From: Streptomyces lienomycini
GTDB taxonomy: Bacteria > Actinomycetota > Actinomycetes > Streptomycetales > Streptomycetaceae
Length of the DNA stretch: 64,000 bases
Assembly: GCF_027947595.1 (NCBI RefSeq)
Contig: NZ_CP116257.1
Location: 7,066,001 to 7,130,000 of the forward strand
Direction: 5' to 3'
The notes under the pieces are model-generated. The model saw only the letters and a program-made list of their open reading frames with translations, had not been told where the DNA came from and ran no database searches. This document shows, piece after piece, positions 57,862-64,000 of this stretch. Position numbers and translations under genes: made by a program. Numbering within the stretch: position 1 is the first letter of the stretch; each line of letters begins with the position of its first letter.

Positions 57862-57880
57862 GGTCTCCTGGGCGCGGGGC

Positions 57881-57925
57881 GGCGGGTCTACGGCTGGCGG
57901 GTCTACGGCTGGCGGTTCACGGTTT
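57881..57925. repeat. 15-bp tandem repeat between amt and ureD
   Basis: GGCGGGTCTACGGCT occurs exactly twice (57881-57895, 57896-57910) and a third degenerate copy runs into the 3' end of ureD. It may be a slippage product. Confidence 0.75.
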
Positions 57926-58858
57926 GCGCAGGTCGGGTGCGGGGTGACCGGTGAGCAGCCGGCGTACGGCGTCCCAGGCGGCCCGGACGGCCCCGGTGAC
58001 CCGGGGCTCCTCGTGGGCGAGGATCCGCACCCAGGCCCCGCAGTCGTCCGGGAGCACACTCGCCCCGTGGAGCACCTCGTGGCCCGTCAGGGACGCGTGC
58101 AGGGCGTCGGCGATCTCGGCGGCGGGACGCCGGCCGCTCACCACGAACAGGGAGGCGACGTGGTCGTGCCCGCCGAAGACGCCCGGGCCGTCCACCCCGC
58201 CGGACCGCTCCGGGGTGAGCCGGAGCGTGTCCACCGCCAGGAGGGTCCCGTCGGGCCGGCGGATCTCCAGGTCGCTGCCGAGGGTGGTGTAGTCGTGCCG
58301 CTCACCACGCGCGATCCGGCCCGCGGTGACCGTCTCCCCGTAGACGACCGTGGCGTCCTCGTCGACGGTGATCACGGCGTTCTGGTGGAAGCGGGCGCCC
58401 TCGAAGGGGATGAGCGGATCGGGCAGGTACTCGACGTACGCGCCCTCGGCGGCGGTGAGCCGGACCAGCTGCGTCGCGTAGTCCTGCTCCATCCGGTAGA
58501 CCTTCGTGGCCGCCTGCGTGGTGAACAGCACCTGGGTGTGCGGACCGCACCGGAGGTCCTGGCGGTAGCGGTCGGCCTGGGCGATGCCGCCCCCCGTCGC
58601 CATCACGTAGGTGAACGCCATGCCGGGCAGGGCCGGGTCGACGTAGAGCGGACGCATGATCTCCAGCGGAGTCTTCTGGTACCGCTCGACCAGCTCGGTG
58701 CGCTCCCCCCGGCGGGCGAAACCGAGATCGAGGATGCCGACCTTGGCCGGCGAACCCGGTCCGAGCGTCTCGGGCACGGCCGAGAACGCCACCAGTTCCG
58801 GGGGGAGCCGGGCGGGCTCGTAGTACTCCGGCGCCAGCCGGTCGCGGACGGCCGGCAC
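57917..58858 (-). CDS. ureD: Urease accessory protein UreD (UreH)
   Basis: The 313-residue protein is the scaffold that binds apo-urease and channels nickel with UreF and UreG. It has the family blocks KTPLEIMRPLYVDP, YVMATGGGIAQADRY, LFTTQAATKVYRM and EYLPDPLIPFEGARFHQ. Start is GTG at 58856-58858, directly after the ureG stop (TGACGTG), so it is coupled to ureG. Confidence 0.9.
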   Translation of the reverse strand: MPAVRDRLAPEYYEPARLPPELVAFSAVPETLGPGSPAKVGILDLGFARRGERTELVERYQKTPLEIMRPLYVDPALPGMAFTYVMATGGGIAQADRYRQDLRCGPHTQVLFTTQAATKVYRMEQDYATQLVRLTAAEGAYVEYLPDPLIPFEGARFHQNAVITVDEDATVVYGETVTAGRIARGERHDYTTLGSDLEIRRPDGTLLAVDTLRLTPERSGGVDGPGVFGGHDHVASLFVVSGRRPAAEIADALHASLTGHEVLHGASVLPDDCGAWVRILAHEEPRVTGAVRAAWDAVRRLLTGHPAPDLRKP

Positions 58859-58859
58859 G

Positions 58860-59480
58860 TCAGATCAGGACCTTGCGCCGGGACTCGATGAAGGCGAGGA
58901 CCTCGTCGACGCCCTTGCCGGTCAGGCAGTCGGTGAGCACCACGGGTCCGTCGCCGCGCACCTTGTGGGCGTCGGACTCCATGACGCCGAGGTCGGTCCG
59001 CACGTACTGGGCGATGTCGATCTTGTTGATGACCAGCAGGTCGGAGTCGGTGATGCCGGGTCCCCGCTTGCGCGGCATCTTCTCGCCCTCGGCGGTGTCC
59101 AGGACGAAGACGAACACGTCGACCAGGGCCGGGCTGAAGGTGAGGGTCAGGTTGTCGCCGCCGCTCTCGTAGAGGAGCACGTCGACGTCGGGGTGGCGTT
59201 CCAGCATCTCCGCGCCCGCCGCCAGGTTCATCGTCGGGTCGTCGCGGACGGCGGTGTGCGGGCAGGCGCCCGTCTCGACGCCCACCACGCGGTCGCCCTC
59301 CAGCACCCCGGCGAGGGTGCGGCGGATGTGCTGGGCGTCCTCCTGGGTGTAGATGTCGTTGGTGATCACGGCGGGCCGGCGGCCCCGCTCGATCAGGATC
59401 GGCACGAGGGCCTCGATGAGAGCGGTCTTGCCCGATCCGACGGGCCCGCCGATCCCCACACGCAGCACGTTGTCCTTCAC
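58860..59480 (-). CDS. ureG: Urease accessory GTPase UreG
   Basis: UreG is the GTPase that delivers nickel to the urease active site. The 206-residue protein has the P-loop GGPVGSGKT (11-19), the metal-binding GACPHTAV motif (CPH), ESGGDNLTLTFSP, and NKIDIA as guanine-specificity motif. It has no His-rich N-terminus, unlike many UreG proteins. The start ATG is 40 nt downstream of the ureF stop. Confidence 0.95.
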   Translation of the reverse strand: MKDNVLRVGIGGPVGSGKTALIEALVPILIERGRRPAVITNDIYTQEDAQHIRRTLAGVLEGDRVVGVETGACPHTAVRDDPTMNLAAGAEMLERHPDVDVLLYESGGDNLTLTFSPALVDVFVFVLDTAEGEKMPRKRGPGITDSDLLVINKIDIAQYVRTDLGVMESDAHKVRGDGPVVLTDCLTGKGVDEVLAFIESRRKVLI

Positions 59481-59520
59481 TTCTCTTCCTCTCCGGGGGT
59501 TCCGCGAGGGCCGGCGGCCC

Positions 59521-60287
59521 TCAACTGGCGAACAGGCGGGCCTCCGCCCGCTCGTGACGGGCCGACATGACGTCGGCCGCGAAGGTGGTGGCCCCGAGGT
59601 CGCCGAGGCCGCGGGCCAGCGCCTCGCGGGTGGTCTCCTCGATCACCGGGGCCGTCCGCCGCAGCAGGACCTGCGCCAGCCGGTGGTCGGTCAGCCGCAG
59701 CCGCAGCGCCGCTCCGGCGAAGCTGGCGCAGAACGCGAACAGGTCGGCGGCGACGGCCTGCCGCACGGGCACCCCGGCCGCCGCGTACACGACCCCCGCG
59801 GCGACGGCCTGGGTCCCGGGGCCCGACGCGCCACCACCGCGCGGTGGTAGCGGACGACACCGGGGCCGCCGAAGACCTCGGCGGCCAGGTCGAGCAGCTG
59901 GCGCCCGGTGCGGGTCGCCGCCTGCCGCGTCTCGCGGCCCAGCTTCGTCGCGTGCAGCCGGCGGTCCGTCGCGACCACCGCGTCCCAGTCGTCGGCCGCG
60001 GCGGCCCGGTGGGCCAGGGCGAGCGCGGTGGCGTCGGCCGGGCCGACGCCGTGCCGCAGGACGTCGTGGAGCAGCGCGGCCAGGGAGTCGTGGTCGACCG
60101 CGCCCTGCTGTGCGAAGCCCTCCAGGCCGTGGGACAGGGTGTAGAACCCGCTGGGGAACGCCGAGTCCGTCAGCTGGAGGCTGACGAGGAGGTGGCCCAG
60201 GTCCGTGGCGGGGGCCGCCTCGGACACCACGTCCGCCTCGGGCGTCTCCGCCACCTCGGCCGTCTCCGTCGTCTCGTCGCGGTACAT
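59521..60287 (-). pseudogene. ureF: Urease accessory protein UreF, interrupted by a frameshift
   Basis: UreF homology starts at the ATG at 60285-60287 (LGHLLVSLQLTDSAFPSGFY, SHGLEGFAQQG) and stays in that frame to VVRYHRAVVARRAPG near 59816. It then continues in another frame with TQAVAAGVVYAAAGVPVRQ down to ARHERAEARLFAS and a stop at 59521. The join is at about 59814-59817 in CCCCGGGACC; restoring one base gives a normal 255-residue protein. UreF is normally needed for nickel insertion, with UreD and UreG, so urease would lack it if the change is real. A sequencing or assembly error in the G/C run is equally likely. Programmed frameshifting is less likely. Confidence 0.88.
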
Positions 60288-60292
60288 CGGGC

Positions 60293-62017
60293 TCAGACCA
60301 GGAAGAACAGCTGGTTGAGGGGCAGCTTCTGGGCCGGGTCGATGGTTGCGACCTTGCCGTTCACCGTGACCTTGTACGTCTCCGGGTCCACCTGGATGTC
60401 GGGCACCACGTCGTTGCGGATCATGTTGTGCTTGCCGATCGTGCGGGTCTTGCGCACCGGCAGGACCCTCCGCTGGAGGCCGAGCTTCTCGGGCACCCCG
60501 GCCGCGATGCCGGCCTGTGACATGAAGGTGACGTGGGTCGACTGCATGGCCTTGCCGTACTGGCCGAACATGGGCCGGTAGTAGACGGGCTGGGGGGTGG
60601 GCAGCGAGGCGTTCGGGTCGCCCATCTGCGCCCAGGAGACGACGCCGCCCTTGATGACCATCTTGGGCTTGGCTCCGAAGGAGTGCATGGGCCACAGCAC
60701 GATGTCCGCGAGCTTGCCCGCCTCCAGCGTCCCCACGTAGTCCGAGATGCCGCTGGCGATGGCCGGGTTGACGGTGACCTTGGCCAGGTAGCGCAGGACG
60801 CGGTTGTTGTCGTTGCGCGCGGAGTCCTCCGGCAGCGGGCCGAAGGCCTCCTTGCAGACGTGGGCGATCTGGAAGGCGCGGGTGACGGACTCGCCGACGC
60901 GGCCCATGGCCTGGGAGTCGGACGAGACCATGCTGATGATGCCCTGGTCGTGCAGGACCGTCTCGGCGGCGATGGTCTCCGCCCGCACCCGGCTGTCGGC
61001 GAAGGAGACGTCCTCGGGGATGTCGTGGCTGAGGTGGTGGCAGACCATCACCATGTCCAGCAGCTCGTCCACGGAGTTCTTGGTGTAGGGCAGCGTCGGG
61101 TTGGTCGACGAGGGAAGGACGTTCGGCTCGCCGGTGACCCGCAGGATGTCGGGGGCGTGGCCGCCGCCCGCGCCCTCGCTGTGGAAGGTGTGGATCGTAC
61201 GGCCGTCGATCGCGGACCGGGTGTCCTCGAAGAAGCCGCCCTCGTTGAGGGTGTCGGTGTGGATGGCGACCTGGACGTCGTGCCGGTCGGCGACCGCCAG
61301 CGCGTTGTCGATGACGGCGGGGGTCGAGCCCCAGTCCTCGTGCACCTTGAGCGCGGCGGCGCCCGCCTCGATCTGCTCGTCCAGGGCCGCGGGGAGGCTG
61401 CCGTTGCCCTTGCCCATGATGCCGAGGTTGACCGGCAGGTCCTCGGCCGCCTCCAGGAAGCGGGCGAGGTTGTAGGGGCCGGGCGTGCAGGTCGTGCCGT
61501 TGGTCCCGTCCGTCGGCCCGGTACCGCCGCCGAAGAAGGTGGTGATGCCGTTGCTGAGCGCCTGCTCGCACTGCTGCGGCGAGATCAGGTGCACGTGCGA
61601 GTCCATCGCTCCGGCGGTGGCGATCAGGTGCTCACCGGCGACGACCTCGGTACCGGGGCCGATGACGAGTCGGGGGTCGACGGCGTCCTGGGTCTGCGGG
61701 TTGCCGGCCTTGCCGATGCCCGCGATGAACCCGTCCTTGACGCCGATGTCGCACTTGACCACACCGAGCACCGCGTCCAGGACCACGGCGTTGGTGATGA
61801 CGAGGTCGAGGGCCCCCTGCGCCGCGGTGGCCTGCGGGTCGGCGGCCATGCCGTCACGCATGGTCTTGCCACCGCCGTAGACGACCTCGTCGCCGTAGGA
61901 GCCCTCACGGACGTCCTTCTCGACCTCGACGACGAGGTTGGTGTCGGCCAGCCGGAACCGGTCGCCCACCGTGGGGCCGAACAGGTCGGCGTACTGCTTG
62001 CGGGACAGGGTCGGCAT
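60293..62017 (-). CDS. ureC: Urease alpha subunit
   Basis: UreC is the catalytic subunit of the nickel enzyme that hydrolyses urea to ammonia and carbamate. The 574-residue protein has the carbamylated lysine K224 in ALKVHEDWG, the His pair in [10 protein letters not shown], the catalytic HH (327-328) in [14 protein letters not shown], and [12 protein letters not shown]. These positions keep a constant offset from Klebsiella urease (K217, H320). All nickel and active-site residues appear to be present. The ATG at 62015-62017 is 1 nt from the ureB stop. Confidence 0.96.
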   Translation of the reverse strand: MPTLSRKQYADLFGPTVGDRFRLADTNLVVEVEKDVREGSYGDEVVYGGGKTMRDGMAADPQATAAQGALDLVITNAVVLDAVLGVVKCDIGVKDGFIAGIGKAGNPQTQDAVDPRLVIGPGTEVVAGEHLIATAGAMDSHVHLISPQQCEQALSNGITTFFGGGTGPTDGTNGTTCTPGPYNLARFLEAAEDLPVNLGIMGKGNGSLPAALDEQIEAGAAALKVHEDWGSTPAVIDNALAVADRHDVQVAIHTDTLNEGGFFEDTRSAIDGRTIHTFHSEGAGGGHAPDILRVTGEPNVLPSSTNPTLPYTKNSVDELLDMVMVCHHLSHDIPEDVSFADSRVRAETIAAETVLHDQGIISMVSSDSQAMGRVGESVTRAFQIAHVCKEAFGPLPEDSARNDNNRVLRYLAKVTVNPAIASGISDYVGTLEAGKLADIVLWPMHSFGAKPKMVIKGGVVSWAQMGDPNASLPTPQPVYYRPMFGQYGKAMQSTHVTFMSQAGIAAGVPEKLGLQRRVLPVRKTRTIGKHNMIRNDVVPDIQVDPETYKVTVNGKVATIDPAQKLPLNQLFFLV

Positions 62018-62018
62018 G

Positions 62019-62441
62019 TCAGTTGGATCCCTTCTTCTTGGACTTCTTGGCGCCGTCCTTGTCCTTGGCGCCGGTGCTCCGGAAACCGCGCTCCAGCGCC
62101 CGGCTCACGGCTTCCACCCGGGCGGGGTGCGACTTGACGCTGCCGTTGAGGAGCCCGCTGAAGCCGGTGAGGCGGCCGGTGCCCGCGTAGGCGCACAGCT
62201 CGACCTCGCGGGTGCCGCCGGGCTCGAAGCGGACGGAGGTGCCGGCGGCGATGTTGAGGTGCATGCCGAGCGTGGCCTCGCGGTCGAACTCGAGGGCGGA
62301 GTTCGCCTCGAAGAAGTGGTAGTCCGAGCCGACCTGGATCGCCCGGTCGCCGGTGTTGCTGACGCTGACCTTGAGGGTCCGCCGGCCGGCGTTGATCTCG
62401 ATCGGCTCGTCGCCGTACTGGTGGCGGGGAGGGAGTTTCAT
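62019..62441 (-). CDS. ureB: Urease beta subunit with Lys-rich tail
   Basis: The 140-residue beta subunit matches UreB over the first ~115 residues ([35 protein letters not shown]). It then carries a tail ([17 protein letters not shown]) that is longer and more basic than usual. Its ATG overlaps the stop of the upstream CbiX-like gene in ATGA, while most clusters place ureB directly after ureA. Confidence 0.94.
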   Translation of the reverse strand: MKLPPRHQYGDEPIEINAGRRTLKVSVSNTGDRAIQVGSDYHFFEANSALEFDREATLGMHLNIAAGTSVRFEPGGTREVELCAYAGTGRLTGFSGLLNGSVKSHPARVEAVSRALERGFRSTGAKDKDGAKKSKKKGSN

Positions 62442-63376
62442 CGAAGGCTCCTGCTGGATGGGAGAACGGAGGAGGCGGAGGAGGCGGAGGACGCGGAGGA
62501 GGCGGCATGGACGGGGGCGGCAGCGGAGGCCGGGGCACCGCGCGCCCCGTGGACGTGACCGCCGCCGACCGGAGCGTGGTCGTGGCTGTGCCCGTGGCCG
62601 CCCGGGCCGTGGTCGTGCCCGTGGCCGCCCGGGCCGTGGTCGTGCCCGTGGCCGCCCGGGCCGTGGCTGTGGGAGTGGCCGTGGTCGTGGGCCGCCGTGA
62701 GGCCCCGGGGCAGGCCGTCGTCGCCGTGCCGGTCGTACCGGTGCCAGGCGTCACCGACGCGCGCGTCGAGCACCCCCGCCGTCGCGGGCGCCGTCAGGAG
62801 GGGTCCGCCCGGCTCGCCGTACCCGGTGTCCGGCACCCGCGGGACCGCCCAGGCGGCCGGCAGCAGCACGACGCGCTGGGCGCCCAGGGCGCGGCAGCGC
62901 CGGACGCCCTCGGCCGGGTCCGGATCGCCACCGGTGAGAGCGACCTCGACGGTGCGGTGGCGGCCGTACTGCCGCACCAGACGTGCGATCCGGAAGAGGT
63001 CCGCGTCGACGAAGGGGTCGCCGGACGGCGCGGTGATCAGGAGCGCCCGGTCGCGCGGCACCCGTGTGGCCGCCGCCCGGAGCCACCCGACCAGGTGTTC
63101 CGCGGTCCCGAACGGCTCGGCCAGCACGGTGCCCGCGCGCTCCTCGGGGGCCAGGTCCAGCAGGGTACGGGCGGCGTCGGCGACCAGCTCCGGGTCGCGC
63201 CCCAGCGTCATCGGCACCACGCAGACGTCCTCGCCGCGGGCGCGTGACGCGCGGACGCGGCGGAGCAGTTCACGGCCGCCGGACACGCAGGACACCTGAG
63301 GGCCCAGCAGGTCCCGTACGGCATGCCCGCCGTCGCTCTCGTGGCCGCAGACGGCGACCACCGTGCCGCGGCGCAC
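62438..63376 (-). CDS. CbiX/SirB-like protein with histidine-rich tail, inside the urease operon
   Basis: The 312-residue protein has two halves of the CbiX chelatase fold: [15 protein letters not shown] (H12 in the catalytic-His position) followed by [12 protein letters not shown], and a second half [20 protein letters not shown] to [12 protein letters not shown]. The second His expected in GxH of the first half is absent (LGRD). Residues 230-276 contain 17 His, with three 9-residue repeats [10 protein letters not shown], and an Ala/Ser tail follows. The GTG start is 2 nt from the ureA stop and its stop overlaps ureB, so it is translated within the subunit operon. With no ureE present, nickel storage or delivery is the likely role (inference); chelatase activity is doubtful. 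Confidence 0.78.
   Translation of the reverse strand: MRRGTVVAVCGHESDGGHAVRDLLGPQVSCVSGGRELLRRVRASRARGEDVCVVPMTLGRDPELVADAARTLLDLAPEERAGTVLAEPFGTAEHLVGWLRAAATRVPRDRALLITAPSGDPFVDADLFRIARLVRQYGRHRTVEVALTGGDPDPAEGVRRCRALGAQRVVLLPAAWAVPRVPDTGYGEPGGPLLTAPATAGVLDARVGDAWHRYDRHGDDGLPRGLTAAHDHGHSHSHGPGGHGHDHGPGGHGHDHGPGGHGHSHDHAPVGGGHVHGARGAPASAAAPVHAASSASSASSASSVLPSSRSLR
62588..62668. repeat. 27-bp coding repeat encoding HGPGGHGHD units
   Basis: Three head-to-tail 27-bp copies (62588-62614, 62615-62641, 62642-62668) begin GTGCCCGTGGCCGCCCGG on the plus strand. The first two appear identical and the last differs at the final dinucleotide. They encode the metal-binding tail of the CbiX-like protein on the minus strand. 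Confidence 0.9.
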
Positions 63377-63378
63377 GA

Positions 63379-63684
63379 TCAGCCGCCGACCGGGTCGTGG
63401 CAGGAGACCAGCTTGTTGCCGTCGTCGAAGGTCGCCTCCACCTGGAGCAGCGGCAGCATCTCCCGCACACCCGGCATGGTCTGGTCCTCGACGACCACCT
63501 GCCGGCCCAGCTCCATGCAGTCCGCGACGGTCTTGCCGTCCCGGGCGGCTTCCAGGATGGCCTCGGTGATGAGCGCCACCGATTCGCTGAAGTTGAGCTT
63601 CAGCCCGCGCTCCCGGCGTTTGCGCGCCAGGTCCGCGACGACGTACACCAGCAGCTTGTCGATCTCTCGGGGGGCCAGGTTCAT
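63379..63684 (-). CDS. ureA: Urease gamma subunit
   Basis: The 101-residue gamma subunit matches UreA throughout: MNLAPREIDKLLVYVVADLA, LNFSESVALITEAILEAARDGKTV, and the end VEATFDDGNKLVSCHDPVGG. It is the first urease structural gene, preceded by the urea transporter gene by 60 nt. The CbiX-like gene follows after 2 nt. Confidence 0.96.
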   Translation of the reverse strand: MNLAPREIDKLLVYVVADLARKRRERGLKLNFSESVALITEAILEAARDGKTVADCMELGRQVVVEDQTMPGVREMLPLLQVEATFDDGNKLVSCHDPVGG

Positions 63685-63744
63685 GGGACTGCCTTCCTCG
63701 GTGACGCGGGGGGGGCGTGACGCGGTCGTGGTCGGGCCGGGACC

Positions 63745-64000
63745 TCAGGAGTCGTCGGCCAGCAGGGTGATGCGGGACAGGAAGGGCACCGCCGCCAGCA
63801 GGGCCCAGGTGGCGATGTTGAACGGCCAGGTGAAGGTGTGGCTGCCGAACTTCTCGAACAGCACCGACAGCGAGGCCGTCAGGGCGGTGGTGGCGGCGGC
63901 GGCCAGCACCGTGTAGGCGAAGTTCCAGGCGGTGGCGCGCAGCAGGACGACGCCGAACGCGAGGCTCGTCAGGACCGCGTTGTAGCCGTAGATCCCCTCG
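63745..64000 (-). CDS. Urea transporter, C-terminal part (cut by window edge)
   Basis: The last 84 codons are visible. GIYGYNAVLTSLAFGVVLL is the G-x-x-GYNAVL hallmark of the UT/Yut urea channel family, and FTWPFNIATWALLA matches the second-half PF-x-x-x-TW motif. Hydrophobic segments alternate as expected for a channel. It precedes ureA in the same direction, so urea uptake and hydrolysis are co-expressed. The N-terminal half lies outside the window. Confidence 0.8.
   Translation of the reverse strand, partial: EGIYGYNAVLTSLAFGVVLLRATAWNFAYTVLAAAATTALTASLSVLFEKFGSHTFTWPFNIATWALLAAVPFLSRITLLADDS

Noticed and set aside
60533..62137. Long open frame antisense to ureC
   Set aside because: It shows no protein-like motifs, and ureC on the minus strand keeps all catalytic residues.
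62588..62668. Short regular repeats that could suggest a CRISPR array
   Set aside because: The copies are head to tail with no unique spacers, have a period of 27 and encode a 9-residue protein repeat.

Overview
The window is a very GC-rich stretch of an actinomycete chromosome, almost certainly Streptomyces. It opens with a near-complete whiB, most codons end in G or C, GTG and TTG starts are common, and the gene order (whiB, F420 genes, LCP cluster, dipeptidase, purEK, prsI-arsI-sigI, hut genes, cbs) resembles what I recall of the S. coelicolor whiB-sigI region. Nothing looks like a plasmid, prophage, insertion sequence or CRISPR array, and I found no rRNA or tRNA genes.

Layout. 1-8.6 kb: whiB, a cysteine dioxygenase, the F420 genes fbiA-fbiB, an AlkA-like glycosylase, a sugar-phosphate nucleotidyltransferase, a secreted PGRP-type amidase and a TIGR03089 protein. 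8.9-21.7 kb: seven LytR-CpsA-Psr (LCP) genes with one GT2 glycosyltransferase, including a tandem duplication in the order A-B-A'-B' with a gene-conversion-like tract. 21.8-32.1 kb: thioesterase, vWA protein, acyl-CoA dehydrogenase, UDP-glucose dehydrogenase, a CGNR protein divergent from two VOC genes, a metal-ligand-less dipeptidase beside its intact paralogue, and purE-purK. 32.2-39.8 kb: a GtrA protein, a two-component system, a POT peptide transporter and the PrsI/ArsI/SigI partner-switching module. 39.9-47.2 kb: a histidine utilisation operon (hutU, an M20 amidohydrolase, hutF, hutI) near an RpiR-type regulator. 47.3-56.3 kb: cbs, SGNH hydrolase, thiolase, small hypotheticals, a Bax-inhibitor-like protein and pobA. 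56.5-64 kb: a urea-nitrogen operon on the minus strand reading urea transporter, ureA, a CbiX-like His-rich protein, ureB, ureC, ureF (frameshifted), ureG, ureD and an Amt transporter.

How the genes work together. LCP enzymes attach glycopolymers to peptidoglycan, so the LCP block with its glycosyltransferase, nucleotidyltransferase and amidase forms a cell-envelope neighbourhood. The hut operon converts urocanate towards glutamate. Its M20-type hydrolase overlaps both neighbours by 4 nt and is the best candidate for the final deformylation step. The urea operon pairs uptake, hydrolysis and ammonium transport.

Most unusual points: (1) a two-domain CbiX/SirB-like protein with 17 histidines in a 47-residue tail, translationally coupled between ureA and ureB in a cluster with no visible ureE; (2) a one-base frameshift in ureF; (3) a dipeptidase paralogue that has lost all six metal ligands; (4) a 216-bp tract, 215 identical, shared by two LCP paralogues.
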